Assembly (NCBI GenBank): GCA_913049565.1
Contig: CAJWZG010000013.1
Span: 1-24,223 of the forward strand
DNA from: an uncultured Gammaproteobacteria bacterium
Lineage (GTDB): Bacteria; Pseudomonadota; Gammaproteobacteria; Pseudomonadales; Azotimanducaceae_A
Reading direction: 5' to 3'
DNA length: 24,223 nt
Both the position numbers and the translations under genes were made by a program. The first letter of the stretch is position 1, and the number at the start of each line of letters is the position of its first letter. Below, one piece after another: positions 16,396-24,223 of the stretch. Under the pieces are notes generated by a model that made no database searches, was not told where the DNA came from, and was given only the letters and a program-made list of their open reading frames with translations.

Positions 16396-17694
16396 TTAGC
16401 GTAGACGATGCGTCGCAAGTGCTGCAAAAGAGGCATCCGCAGCATTAATCGTCTTGGTAATTTCATTGTCACCGTGTTGCGCGGACAAAAACCCCGCCTC
16501 AAAAGCAGAAGGCGCAAGGTAAACGCCCTGTTGCAACATTTGGTGAAAAAATGCGTTGAAGCGTTCCACATTCGAGCTGGCAACGTCATCGTAATTGACG
16601 ACGTTATCCTGGCCGAAGAAGAAGCTGAACATGCCACAAACGTGGTTTGCGCATAGATGTATGTCATTTCTCTGAGCTGCCGCCAGAATGCCGTCAATTA
16701 GCGCTTGGGTAGTTTGCGCTAGCTTTTCGTAAACATCCTGATTCAAGTTGTTTAACGTTGCCAAACCGGCAGCCATCGCTAATGGGTTGCCAGACAAAGT
16801 ACCGGCTTGATAAACCGGTCCCGCAGGCGCGATGCAGTTCATTATGTCCGCACGACCTCCAAAAGCGCCCACGGGAAGGCCGCCACCAACGATTTTCCCT
16901 AGCGTTGTTAGGTCAGGTTGGATCCCGTACAAGTCTTGTGCGCCACCGGGTGCGACGCGAAACCCGGTCATCACCTCATCAAAAATCAAAATAGCACCGT
17001 GTTGTTCGCAGAGGGCCTTCAGCGTCTCGAGGTAGCCCGGTTGGGGAGGAATGCATCCCATATTGCCAGCGATCGGCTCGACAATGATGCACGCCACCTT
17101 CGCGCCATAGACTTCCATGAGTTCACTAATGGCGTCCGCGTCGTTGAAGGGCGCTGTGAGAGTGTGCTTGGCAAGGTCCTCAGGCACGCCGGGTGAGTTA
17201 GGCAGGCCGAGGGTTAATACCCCACTGCCGGCTTTGACCAGCAGCGAGTCGGAATGTCCATGATAACACCCAGAAAATTTAACGATCATGTCTCGTGCGG
17301 TGAAGCCGCGTGCCAGACGAATAGCGGACATCGTTGCCTCAGTGCCTGAGTTAACCATTCGCACACGATCCATACTGGGTACGAGGCTGATAATCTTTTC
17401 AGCGAGCTCTATTTCAATTTCTGTTGGCGCTCCGAAGCTCAGTGCTTTTTGAGCCTGCTCAGTGACAGCTCGGACGGTTGGTTCGAAGTTATGTCCTAGG
17501 ATCATGGGGCCCCATGATCCGATGTAATCGATGTACGAATTGCCGTCCACATCATGCAAGTAAGCACCTTGCGCCCCGGAAAAAAATATTGGATCGCCAC
17601 CGACGCCTTTAAAGGCTCGCACTGGGGAGTTTACGCCACCAGGGATACTGCGTTGGGCTCGTTGCATTAGCGTTGATGAGGTCGTTCGTTCCAT
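16396..17694 (-). CDS. hemL: Glutamate-1-semialdehyde 2,1-aminomutase
   Basis: The product is 432 residues, the normal length. It makes 5-aminolevulinate from glutamate-1-semialdehyde, the second dedicated step of the C5 route to heme. Motifs are [75 protein letters not shown], and [18 protein letters not shown] with the PLP lysine at 267. The ATG at 17694 has only a weak GAG upstream. It follows hemJ by 77 bases on the same strand, so two heme-pathway genes are side by side. In many relatives hemL neighbours thiamine genes instead. Confidence 0.97.
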   Translation of the reverse strand: MERTTSSTLMQRAQRSIPGGVNSPVRAFKGVGGDPIFFSGAQGAYLHDVDGNSYIDYIGSWGPMILGHNFEPTVRAVTEQAQKALSFGAPTEIEIELAEKIISLVPSMDRVRMVNSGTEATMSAIRLARGFTARDMIVKFSGCYHGHSDSLLVKAGSGVLTLGLPNSPGVPEDLAKHTLTAPFNDADAISELMEVYGAKVACIIVEPIAGNMGCIPPQPGYLETLKALCEQHGAILIFDEVMTGFRVAPGGAQDLYGIQPDLTTLGKIVGGGLPVGAFGGRADIMNCIAPAGPVYQAGTLSGNPLAMAAGLATLNNLNQDVYEKLAQTTQALIDGILAAAQRNDIHLCANHVCGMFSFFFGQDNVVNYDDVASSNVERFNAFFHQMLQQGVYLAPSAFEAGFLSAQHGDNEITKTINAADASFAALATHRLR

Positions 17695-17775
17695 AGTTTC
17701 TCAGTCGTCTTGAGGGTAAAAATTGGTGTTTGTAGCATCAAAGTGAAAAGCATTTAGGCGTAGTTTTGTCTCTAG

Positions 17776-18198
17776 CTAAGGCTGTAAGACAACGAGCAAA
17801 ACAATCGGTACTAAAAGCAACACGGGTAACTCATTGTAAATCCTGAAATAGCGCTCGCTGTGCTCGTTCTGATCTGTCGCGAAGTTGTTAATGATGCGGC
17901 CGCAATTTAAGTGATAAGCCACCAACAGAGCCACAAGGGATACTTTGAGCCACAACCAGAGCGTTGTATGAAGGGCCGACCAACCTATAGCCAGCATCCC
18001 AAAACCCAAGGCTAGCGTGATGAGCATCGACGGCATCATTATTAGCGTATATAAATTCCGTTCCATGGTCTTGAAGCGCTCATTACTGATCTCGTCCTCG
18101 CTAGTGGAGTGATAGACAAAGAGTCTCGGCAAGTAAAAAATACCCGCAAACCAGGTGATCACGCTGATGATGTGAAACGCTTTGAGCCATAGGTACAT
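17776..18198 (-). CDS. hemJ: Protoporphyrinogen oxidase HemJ
   Basis: This 140-residue membrane protein belongs to the HemJ (formerly UPF0093) family, which oxidises protoporphyrinogen IX late in heme synthesis. The N-terminal block MYLWLKAFHIISVITWFAGIFYLPRLFVYH carries the conserved histidine, tryptophan and arginine. Four hydrophobic segments are visible (about 4-24, 50-73, 78-98 and 122-139), with the motif ERYFRIYNELPVLLL near the end. It precedes hemL in the same orientation. No clear ribosome-binding site is seen before the ATG at 18198. It is divergent from the DUF6776-like gene across a 205-base gap in which no convincing promoter was found. Confidence 0.93.
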   Translation of the reverse strand: MYLWLKAFHIISVITWFAGIFYLPRLFVYHSTSEDEISNERFKTMERNLYTLIMMPSMLITLALGFGMLAIGWSALHTTLWLWLKVSLVALLVAYHLNCGRIINNFATDQNEHSERYFRIYNELPVLLLVPIVLLVVLQP

Positions 18199-18403
18199 AC
18201 GGGTGGTTGCTCCGGCGACGATATCTGACGGTTCGAAAAAGAAGTCTAGCGCCTACCGAGTCACAATACTGCTTCAAATGCTTAGACGTAAACCTACACA
18301 ATCATCAGCCCAGCCCTCTGGTTGAAGCTGATACACTTTGCCAGCAAACACCGTCCTCTGTTGAATAATGAAACAGAGGTGCAAGGGCAAAAAAGGAAGG
18401 ATC

Positions 18404-19084
18404 TTGCAGTACCGAGTCATCAAAGAGCATTCAAATTGGCGCCGAAAATTGTTCTGGGTGGGCACAGCGGCTACCTGTGTCTTATGCGGTGGCATGGGCT
18501 TTCTATGGGGAATTTCTGCCGCGCAGTCACAAATACGAGAGAATGCATCCCTGCAGGAGCAGGTCTCGCAGTTGAGCAATGAAAATGGCTTGTTACGTAT
18601 TCGGTTGACCGACAGTGAACTTGTGATGGATGCCCAAAACCACACAACGGTTGCGTTGCGCGATGAGCTTACTGCTCTGCACAAAGTTAAAGCCAGCTTG
18701 GAAACGGAGCTCGGTTTTTTCCGCAAAATAATGGTGCCTGGTGAGACCGATCAAGGGATTCACGTGGAAAAAATGAATGTGGCGGTCAGCGGTGACTCTA
18801 CATTTGTGATTGAAGCAACTTTGATTCAAGTGGCTCAGCGGCCGCGTATCGTCAGTGGATCGATCAGCTTTGAGATCCAAGGAAGCGCTGCGGGGGAAAC
18901 AATAAATTTCGCCAGTGCAGATCTAGGCGCGACGCCTCAAACGCTAAAATTTCGTTTTCGGTATTTTCAGGCAATTGAACAGACCATAGAACTGCCCGCT
19001 GAGTTTCAGCCGACGAGCATAAAAGTTGCGGTAGTCGCCAAAAACGCGAAGCCGATAGAGACGGAGTTTGCTTGGCCCGCATAG
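18404..19084 (+). CDS. DUF6776-like single-pass membrane protein with coiled coil, function unknown
   Basis: The 226-residue product has a short basic cytoplasmic N-terminus, one membrane segment (about residues 18-42, rich in Trp/Val/Cys/Gly), a coiled coil (about 45-105, with repeated Leu/Glu spacing) and a C-terminal beta-rich domain that includes a FRFRYFQAIEQTIELP block. I chose the TTG at 18404 because AAGGA lies six bases upstream; an ATG at 18368 would add 12 basic residues but has no ribosome-binding site. Proteins of this kind occur before a bactofilin and erpA in Pseudomonas relatives. The membrane anchor and coil suggest a scaffold working with the bactofilin, but this is inference from position. 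The exact family number is from memory. Confidence 0.72.
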   Translation: MQYRVIKEHSNWRRKLFWVGTAATCVLCGGMGFLWGISAAQSQIRENASLQEQVSQLSNENGLLRIRLTDSELVMDAQNHTTVALRDELTALHKVKASLETELGFFRKIMVPGETDQGIHVEKMNVAVSGDSTFVIEATLIQVAQRPRIVSGSISFEIQGSAAGETINFASADLGATPQTLKFRFRYFQAIEQTIELPAEFQPTSIKVAVVAKNAKPIETEFAWPA

Positions 19085-19153
19085 CAACATTATCGTGGCA
19101 TTCTCCTTCGTCGAAGCGTATTGCTCATGAAATGGAAAAGAAATAGGCCCTAC

Positions 19154-19549
19154 ATGGCGAAACAAAAAGAAGTCACGTTAATTTCCGCCGACGCGGAGTT
19201 GGTTGGTGAGATTGCATTCGCCGGCCAGCTAATAGTGAACGGTGTGCTGCGCGGCGCCACCACGGCAGAGGCGCCAGCTGCAGCTATGACGATCAGTTCT
19301 GGCGGACATGTCATCGGCGATATCCGAGTGCCGAGCATTTTGATTCACGGCCGTGTCGAGGGCTCGGTGTATTCAACGGAAAACCTTGAAATTGCAGAAG
19401 GAGCATCAATTCAAGGTGATCTGCACTATAACGTTCTGCAAATGCATATGGGTGCTTCCGTTCAGGGACGACTGATACACTCGGTGCCCGAAACAGCGGC
19501 ACAGACAGCGGTGAATGAATCTGCTGCTAAAAGCTCGATAAGCGAATAG
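19154..19549 (+). CDS. Bactofilin (polymer-forming cytoskeletal protein)
   Basis: This short protein (131 residues from the ATG at 19154) has the bactofilin core: TLISADAELVGEIAFAGQLIVNGVLRG, then VIGDIRVPSILIHGRVEGSV, LEIAEGASIQGDL and MHMGASVQGRL. Its regularly spaced hydrophobic/glycine turns form a right-handed beta-helix that polymerises without nucleotide. Short, Ala/Ser-rich termini flank the core, as is typical. An ATG at 19127 or TTG at 19121 would add 9 or 11 basic residues (KWKRNR), which could aid membrane contact; the AGG six bases before 19154 favours the shorter form. It lies 69 bases after the membrane coiled-coil gene and 8 bases before erpA. Confidence 0.88.
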   Translation: MAKQKEVTLISADAELVGEIAFAGQLIVNGVLRGATTAEAPAAAMTISSGGHVIGDIRVPSILIHGRVEGSVYSTENLEIAEGASIQGDLHYNVLQMHMGASVQGRLIHSVPETAAQTAVNESAAKSSISE

Positions 19550-19557
19550 TCTGAGAT

Positions 19558-19890
19558 ATGGAAACTGAAATAACCTTTACCGAGAAGGCAGCGAATAAAG
19601 TCAGAGGGCTTATGGAAAGTGAGGGAGACTTGCAATTGTGTCTGCGAGTTTTCGTCACCGGAGGTGGCTGCAATGGATTTTCTTACGGATTCACTTTTGA
19701 CGATGCGCAGGCCGATGACGACGCTGTTATTGAACAGTCGGGCGTTCGGATGCTTGTGGATTCGATGAGTTATCCGTACTTAGCGGGGGCTGACGTAGAT
19801 TACGTTGAGGATCTCACTGGCGCGCAGTTTACGGTTTCCAACCCCAACGCTTCAGCTACTTGCGGGTGCGGGAGCTCTTTTTCACTTTAG
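19558..19890 (+). CDS. erpA: Iron-sulfur cluster insertion protein ErpA
   Basis: This 110-residue A-type carrier delivers Fe-S clusters to target enzymes. The three conserved cysteines are present: Cys38 in [11 protein letters not shown], and Cys102 and Cys104 in the terminal TCGCGSSF. The block [20 protein letters not shown] is typical of ErpA rather than IscA. The ATG at 19558 lies 8 bases after the bactofilin stop with only GAG upstream, so it is probably cotranscribed and may be translationally coupled. It faces anmK across a 26-base gap with no convincing terminator. Confidence 0.95.
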   Translation: METEITFTEKAANKVRGLMESEGDLQLCLRVFVTGGGCNGFSYGFTFDDAQADDDAVIEQSGVRMLVDSMSYPYLAGADVDYVEDLTGAQFTVSNPNASATCGCGSSFSL

Positions 19891-19916
19891 CCGGCGGTTT
19901 TGTTGCAACCCTACGG

Positions 19917-21077
19917 TTATCTCGCTGAGTAAATCGCCCCTAAGACCCGATGGCCAAGAGCGCCCGTTACCTCAGGCAAGTTGGCAGGTCGTTGGGAAAT
20001 GCGACGATAGGCGAGCCAAGCGAAGGCCGCGGACTCAACAGAATCGCCATCAACCTGCCAATGTTCAGACGGCTTAACGCAACAGCTTTCTTTGCCAAGC
20101 ATACTAAGGGCAGCAGAGATGCGAAGCGTTAGGTGAACGTTGTAGCGGCCACCGCCGCAGATCGGCACGTCAATGACATTCGCGCAACTGCTAGCAATAG
20201 CTCTAGCAAGAGAGACGGCGGTCAACTCAGCGAGAGTTGCTTGGATATCCTCAGCAGGCACGTTTTCGTCCAAGGCAGTTAAGTGCTGCTGCAACCAAGT
20301 TAGGTTGAAATATTCTCTACCAGTGCTTTTGGGTGGTGTCCGATAAAAGTAGGCGTCCGCGAGCAGTTGCTCTAACAAATGGGGGTGGATTTGGCCGCTA
20401 GCAGCCCATGTTCCGGAGGGGTCAAATCGCATTGGCGCTGAAGGGTGGTTGCGTACATACCAATCATCAAGCAAACAATTACCTGGCCCACTATCAAATC
20501 CTCCTTGGAGGCTCCCAAGGGGAGAGATATTGCTGATACCACCGATATTGACAATGCATGTAGTTGATGGCGCCTGCCTGAAAAGCACGCGATGGAAGGC
20601 CGGTGCCAGAGGAGCGCCCTGGCCCCCTGCGGCCATGTCTCTGCGGCGAAAATCAGCCACTGTGTCGATGCCAGTGTGCTCAGCAATTCTATTTGGATCG
20701 CCGATTTGCAACGTGAACGGATGCTCCCCTTGGCCTGGCGGCCTGTGTCGAACCGTCTGTCCATGACTACCAATCGCGGTCACGCTAGCAGGATCTATGT
20801 TTAGATTTTCTAACCAGAGCTTGACCGATTGGCCGATAAACTCGCCAAGTGCGCTGTCACAGCGTCCCAACATTTCCACGGATGATTCACTTGGCTGGCC
20901 GCACGATAGCAGCCAGTCGCGCAGTGGTTGCGGTATCGGCAGAGTTTGCGCATGTAAGAGCGTGACCTGATCGTCGTCTGTTGTCGTGCCGGTAGACCGG
21001 GTGATTTCAACTAGCGCGAGATCTAGACCGTCGACGCTGGTGCCGGTCATGCAGCCTATATATCGACCTGAAGTCAT
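19917..21077 (-). CDS. anmK: Anhydro-N-acetylmuramic acid kinase
   Basis: The 386-residue enzyme phosphorylates and opens 1,6-anhydroMurNAc in the cytosol to give MurNAc-6-phosphate, a step in peptidoglycan recycling. The N-terminal nucleotide-binding motif is GCMTGTSVDGLDLAL. Further signatures are GSHGQTVRHRP, VADFRRRDMAAGGQGAPLAPAFH, NIGGISNIS and FDSGPGNCLLDDW, which carries the catalytic aspartate, plus ICGGGRYN near the C-terminus. The ATG at 21077 overlaps the stop of the upstream M23 peptidase as ATGA, so the two are translationally coupled. Confidence 0.96.
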   Translation of the reverse strand: MTSGRYIGCMTGTSVDGLDLALVEITRSTGTTTDDDQVTLLHAQTLPIPQPLRDWLLSCGQPSESSVEMLGRCDSALGEFIGQSVKLWLENLNIDPASVTAIGSHGQTVRHRPPGQGEHPFTLQIGDPNRIAEHTGIDTVADFRRRDMAAGGQGAPLAPAFHRVLFRQAPSTTCIVNIGGISNISPLGSLQGGFDSGPGNCLLDDWYVRNHPSAPMRFDPSGTWAASGQIHPHLLEQLLADAYFYRTPPKSTGREYFNLTWLQQHLTALDENVPAEDIQATLAELTAVSLARAIASSCANVIDVPICGGGRYNVHLTLRISAALSMLGKESCCVKPSEHWQVDGDSVESAAFAWLAYRRISQRPANLPEVTGALGHRVLGAIYSAR

Positions 21078-22405
21078 GAGCTTTGGTTCGCTATGGTCAC
21101 CGCAACTTGCTGGGTGAAATGATCGAGTAAAAGAATGCTCTCCAAGGTCTTTGCCTTAAACGTTGCAAGTTCCTGCGGTCTTACTGGCTTTGCCTGCGGC
21201 AGAATGACAGTGCGGGGGGTTTGGTGCACCCCATTGACCAAGAATTCGTAGTGAAGGTGAGGCCCTGTTGCATAGCCGGTGGCTCCCACGTAACCAATGG
21301 TCTGACCTTGGCTGACTCGTTTACCAGATTTAATTCCGCGCGCGAATTTCGACAGGTGCAGGTATTTGGTGACGAATTGCTCACCATGTTTTATCACGAC
21401 GTAGTTACCATTCGGCTGTGTGCGAGATGCGGTCTCAATCTTCCCGTCGCCTGCGGCAAGTATAGGTGTGCCCCTTGGCGCTGCGTAGTCAATCCCCTTG
21501 TGCGGCCTAACAGTTTTATAAAGTGGGTGTTTGCGGCGAAGGTTGAAACTGGAACTGATGCGAGAAAATTCAACGGGCGCGCGCAGGAAGGCCTTGCGCA
21601 TACTTGCGCCTTGAGAATCGAAGTAATCTGCACTGCCATCGGTGTTGCTATAGCGCACCGCAGTGAATGATCGACCTTGATTAACGAAGCGAGCTGCCAG
21701 AATTTCTCCGAACCCGATGAATTCTCCGTCGAGATATTGCTCTTCAAGAAGTGCATAGAACTCGTCACCGGGGCGAATATCCAGAACGAAGTCGACGTCC
21801 CATTGGAAAATTTGCGCTAGCCGCATCGTAATATTATCAGGTAAGCCAATCGATTGACTGGTTGAAAATAGGCTGTTTGCAATTATCCCGTGTTTGCAGG
21901 TCGGCACTTTGGTCGGTTCAACGACGATTTCCTCGCTCTGAAAAATGCCGTCTTCGCCGCGACGAAAGACAACTCGCTCCAAGGGACCGGGCTGATAGGT
22001 AAGCGATATGAGTTGGCCCTCTACGCTCGCAAAAGTCAGTCCTGCGCCGGGAAATATGCCCGCAAGCGTATCCCCGTGTTCGGTTTGAGTAAGTTCATAG
22101 AGCGACCGTGCCGAAAAGTTTTTGCGGTCGAAAATAAGCGCCATATTATCGCCATTTCTTACAACGGCCTGTTCTTCGATAACGGCAGGTTTGACCTCAG
22201 TTAGCAATTCACTAGGGATTGCTTCCGATTCGGCGTCGATCGGCTTCGCTTTTGTGTGAGGCTCTATCGCTGGGGAAAGTGAGGGCGCCGCAAGTAGGAT
22301 CGAGTGTTTGTCTGGTTGCGACGGCAGGAACCCTGACGCGATAAGGAACACGACGCATAATCCAACGGTTACGGCCAGGCGTTTATGGAGCAACGGCATT
22401 TGCAT
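21074..22405 (-). CDS. M23-family murein DD-endopeptidase (MepM-like)
   Basis: About 443 residues from the ATG at 22405; a TTG at 22441 would add 12. A single N-terminal hydrophobic segment (LAVTVGLCVVFLIASGF) acts as a signal anchor and places the rest in the periplasm. It is followed by a linker, OapA/LysM-like and Csd3-type domains, then a C-terminal M23 lysostaphin-like domain. The zinc and catalytic residues are in RPHKGIDYAAPRGTP (His, Asp), YLHLSKF (His) and GPHLHYEF (His). Such enzymes cut cross-links to allow cell-wall growth. Overlap with anmK fits a wall-turnover unit. It diverges from tyrS; a candidate promoter lies about 90 bases upstream. Confidence 0.92.
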   Translation of the reverse strand: MQMPLLHKRLAVTVGLCVVFLIASGFLPSQPDKHSILLAAPSLSPAIEPHTKAKPIDAESEAIPSELLTEVKPAVIEEQAVVRNGDNMALIFDRKNFSARSLYELTQTEHGDTLAGIFPGAGLTFASVEGQLISLTYQPGPLERVVFRRGEDGIFQSEEIVVEPTKVPTCKHGIIANSLFSTSQSIGLPDNITMRLAQIFQWDVDFVLDIRPGDEFYALLEEQYLDGEFIGFGEILAARFVNQGRSFTAVRYSNTDGSADYFDSQGASMRKAFLRAPVEFSRISSSFNLRRKHPLYKTVRPHKGIDYAAPRGTPILAAGDGKIETASRTQPNGNYVVIKHGEQFVTKYLHLSKFARGIKSGKRVSQGQTIGYVGATGYATGPHLHYEFLVNGVHQTPRTVILPQAKPVRPQELATFKAKTLESILLLDHFTQQVAVTIANQSS

Positions 22406-22496
22406 GATGTTTAGGTTGTCCCTGATTACGGTGCTGAACAATGAACATCTAACGAAACTGTTGGACCGTGATCAAAACTCACGAGCTGGAAAAGCA

Positions 22497-22525
22497 AGTA
22501 TAGAAGAAAGTGCTGCTAATAAAAA
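22497..22525 (-). promoter_or_regulatory. Candidate promoter for the M23 peptidase-anmK unit
   Basis: On the - strand a TATACT -10 (22497-22502) has a TTTTTA -35 (22520-22525) at the ideal 17-base spacing. Transcription would begin near 22490, leaving a leader of about 85 bases. The -35 is weak, so the call rests mainly on the -10 and the spacing. No comparably good promoter was found for tyrS in the same gap. Confidence 0.4.
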
Positions 22526-22651
22526 AGCATCTGTCGAGCTCTATCGTGCCTCTCAGTAGCCTCTTTTGTTAGCATTGGCCGCAGGTTAGAAAAGCGTCGA
22601 GTGGCACAAACCAGCGGCGACAAATGAGTGACACCGATAGGAACTAAAAAA

Positions 22652-23926
22652 ATGAGCGCAAAAGCCTTTATCGACGAAATGCGTTGGCGCGGATTGTTAA
22701 CCCAAGTCTCTGATGAAAAAGGCATGGTTGAGTATTTGGACGCGGGAAGCCAGTCACTCTACTGCGGATTCGATCCCACGGCAGATAGTCTTCATGTAGG
22801 AAGCCTAGTGCCTTTGTTGGCGTTGCGACGGTTTCAGCTGCAAGGCCATCGGCCATTGCTTTTGCTGGGAGGGGCGACGGGATTAATAGGCGATCCGTCT
22901 GGGCGTGACGATGAACGCAGTTTGAATCAAGGCGATACGGTTGGCGCTTGGGTGGAATCCTTGCAGGCCCAAGTTAGCAGCTTTTTGGAGCTAGAAGAGG
23001 GCAACAATGCAGCGAAGATCGTCAACAATTTGGACTGGAGTCGCGATCTCAATGTGATCGACTTTTTGCGCGACATCGGCAAGCACTTCTCCGTCAATAG
23101 TATGATCCAAAGAGAGTCCGTAAAAACGCGCCTAGAACGAGCTGAACAGGGCATTTCGTATACGGAATTCAGTTATATGTTGCTTCAGGCGATGGACTTT
23201 TTGCGGTTGGCGGAAAGCGAAAACTGTTTGCTCCAAATCGGTGGCAGCGACCAATGGGGCAACATCGTTTCTGGAGTTGATTTGATACGCCGCCATACCG
23301 GCAAGAGCGCCTACGCATTCACCTTACCATTAGTGACGAAAGCCGACGGGACGAAATTTGGCAAGTCCGCAGACGGTGCGGTTTGGCTAAATGCTGAGAA
23401 AACTTCCCCGTACACATTTTATCAATTTTGGCTGAATGCCGCAGACGCCGATGTTCCCAGATTTTTGCGACTGTTCACGTTTCTGGATCGCGACGAGATT
23501 GAGGCGTTGGAAATTTTGATGCGCGATCATCCAGAGCGACGCGAGGCGCACAGAAAGTTAGCGCAGGAGTTAACAGGTCTTGTGCATGGTAAGACGGCGG
23601 TTACTGCGGCTGAACGGATTAGCGGGTCTTTGTTTTCAGGTGATACGCAAGCACTGTTGGAGGGTGACCTACATCAATTGCAGCACGATGGTCTATCCAG
23701 CAGCGTTTGTGCAGTCGGTACGGGACTGCTGACAGCCTTAGTTGATGCCGGGCTTACTAAATCCATAGGTGAGGGGAGGAAGCTGGTTCAAAGTAACGGC
23801 ATCAAGCTTAATGGGCGGCCAGTAAGTGATTCGTCGCGTGCCTTGGCCTTTGAAGATGCACTGTTTGGGCGTTTCTATCTCGTGCGTAAAGGTAAAAAGA
23901 ACTACCACCTTTTGGCTCGCGAGTGA
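22652..23926 (+). CDS. tyrS: Tyrosyl-tRNA synthetase
   Basis: This 424-residue class I synthetase attaches tyrosine to tRNA(Tyr). The HIGH-like motif is HVGS (about 48-51, in DPTADSLHVGSL), and the KMSKS-like motif is KFGKS (about 235-239). Tyrosine-site signatures are YCGFDPTADS and GGSDQWGNI, and VWLNAEKTSPYTFYQFW follows. The C-terminus is an S4 RNA-binding domain (KSIGEGRKLVQSNGIKLNG). The ATG at 22652 has AGGA nine bases upstream; a GTG at 22628 would add eight residues but no family similarity. It lies directly upstream of the rRNA operon promoter region, as in Pseudomonas aeruginosa. Confidence 0.97.
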   Translation: MSAKAFIDEMRWRGLLTQVSDEKGMVEYLDAGSQSLYCGFDPTADSLHVGSLVPLLALRRFQLQGHRPLLLLGGATGLIGDPSGRDDERSLNQGDTVGAWVESLQAQVSSFLELEEGNNAAKIVNNLDWSRDLNVIDFLRDIGKHFSVNSMIQRESVKTRLERAEQGISYTEFSYMLLQAMDFLRLAESENCLLQIGGSDQWGNIVSGVDLIRRHTGKSAYAFTLPLVTKADGTKFGKSADGAVWLNAEKTSPYTFYQFWLNAADADVPRFLRLFTFLDRDEIEALEILMRDHPERREAHRKLAQELTGLVHGKTAVTAAERISGSLFSGDTQALLEGDLHQLQHDGLSSSVCAVGTGLLTALVDAGLTKSIGEGRKLVQSNGIKLNGRPVSDSSRALAFEDALFGRFYLVRKGKKNYHLLARE

Positions 23927-23977
23927 GGGTAGTGAGGCGCTTACTTGGGAGGCTGGCGCCGCACAGAAAATAAGCCG

Positions 23978-24003
23978 AAAAAAACGTTGGTTTTTTGTAA
24001 TTT
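23978..24003 (+). promoter_or_regulatory. A/T tracts upstream of rRNA promoter: UP element and/or weak tyrS terminator
   Basis: An A7 run and a T6 run flank CGTTGG and continue into GTAATTT. The block falls about -64 to -39 from the predicted rRNA start, the place of an UP element bound by the alpha subunits of RNA polymerase. The same bases can pair (AAAAAAC with GTTTTTT, loop GTTG), so they could also serve as a weak AT-rich terminator for tyrS, for which no other terminator was found. Confidence 0.5.
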
Positions 24004-24007
24004 GCGG

Positions 24008-24035
24008 TTGCGCCGCCATTCCAGATGCGTATTAT
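24008..24035 (+). promoter_or_regulatory. rRNA operon P1-type promoter
   Basis: A TTGCGC -35 (24008-24013) and a TATTAT -10 (24030-24035) are separated by 16 bases, the short spacing typical of rRNA P1 promoters. The GC-rich segment ACGCCTCCC follows the -10, which is the discriminator type that makes promoters sensitive to ppGpp and DksA. The predicted start is near 24042. The boxA and pre-16S leader downstream strongly support the identity. Confidence 0.8.
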
Positions 24036-24041
24036 ACGCCT

Positions 24042-24223
24042 CCCTTGCAGCGAGGCCGGAAGTGACCCGGCTGCAGATCTTTAACAATACAAAGCAAGTG
24101 CATTGTGGTTTTTCCAAAGCGCTCAGGAGTTAGCAAGATAGCTGGCGAAAGTGTGCAAAAGAAAAACAAAAATGTACAAACAAGCCATTCGTGTGGGAAC
24201 ACGTAATTCGTTTTGAGTAAATG
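24042..24223 (+). ncRNA. 5' leader of the rRNA precursor (16S gene starts beyond the window)
   Basis: The region after the promoter lacks a credible gene and carries rRNA-leader landmarks: boxA, then GTGTGGG and AACACGTAATTCGTT near the end, both recognisable in the E. coli pre-16S leader, where the last motif lies a few dozen bases before mature 16S. The leader normally pairs with sequence after 16S to form the RNase III stalk, which cannot be tested here. The 16S gene itself is not in the window. Confidence 0.78.
24055..24087 (+). promoter_or_regulatory. rRNA antitermination signals boxB-like hairpin and boxA
   Basis: A hairpin with stem GCCGG/CCGGC (24055-24071, loop AAGTGAC) is followed by GATCTTTAACAA (24076-24087). 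The latter matches the rRNA boxA core (CTTTAACAA in E. coli TGCTCTTTAACAA), where NusB-S10 loads the antitermination complex. Order and spacing (boxB then boxA soon after the start site) fit rrn leaders. Confidence 0.8.

Noticed and set aside
18199..18403. Divergent promoters between hemJ and the DUF6776-like gene
   Set aside because: Several TTGAAG and TACACT-like hexamers are present, but none has an acceptable partner at 15-19 bases.

Overview
This is a chromosomal housekeeping window from a gammaproteobacterium. The gene order matches two conserved Pseudomonas-type blocks. The first is infB-rbfA-truB-rpsO-pnp, followed on the opposite strand by dksA-gluQ-regulator-pcnB-...-pgi-acs. The second is hemJ-(DUF6776-like)-bactofilin-erpA, then anmK-M23 peptidase, then tyrS leading into an rRNA operon. 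Protein sequences such as IF-2, TruB, SfsA, DksA and ErpA are clearly gammaproteobacterial. A marine relative of Pseudomonadales/Cellvibrionales is a reasonable guess, but the window alone does not fix the genus. There are no insertion sequences, phage genes, CRISPR arrays or tRNA genes, and the coding is dense.

Layout. 1-4744 (+): translation and RNA metabolism, with the infB 3' end, rbfA, truB, rpsO and pnp, closed by a strong bidirectional terminator at 4759-4786. 4815-13285 (-), read right to left: dksA, gluQ, a CbrB-like AAA+ regulator, pcnB, a deoxynucleoside kinase, pgi and acs, packed with gaps of 2 to 125 bases or 4-base overlaps. 13502-15375 (+): a class I aminotransferase and sfsA. 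15372-18198 (-): a PfkB sugar/adenosine kinase, hemL and hemJ. 18404-19890 (+): a DUF6776-like membrane coiled-coil protein, a bactofilin and erpA. 19917-22405 (-): anmK and an M23 peptidoglycan endopeptidase. 22652-23926 (+): tyrS. 23927-24223: upstream region and leader of an rRNA operon, with UP-like tracts, a P1 promoter, boxB/boxA and a pre-16S leader. The 16S gene itself lies just beyond the window.

The most interesting signal is in the dksA-to-acs block. Compared with the Pseudomonas order (dksA-gluQ-cbrA-cbrB-pcnB-folK-panB-panC-panD-pgi-acs), cbrA, folK and panBCD are all absent. The CbrB homologue left behind has lost both its apparent phosphoacceptor aspartate and the GAFTGA loop that contacts sigma-54, yet keeps its ATPase motifs and Fis-type helix-turn-helix. 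This suggests a repurposed, kinase-independent and possibly sigma-54-independent regulator. Loss of panBCD from its usual place raises the possibility of a pantothenate requirement.

Functional links seen in the layout: PNPase and poly(A) polymerase are both RNA-turnover enzymes. HemL and HemJ act early and late in heme synthesis. The M23 endopeptidase and AnmK overlap by four bases and form a peptidoglycan remodelling and recycling pair. DksA is encoded in the same window as an rRNA P1-type promoter, the class of promoter it classically controls. Several starts are TTG (truB, pnp, pcnB) or GTG (acs, pgi, sfsA). All gaps are shorter than 300 bases.
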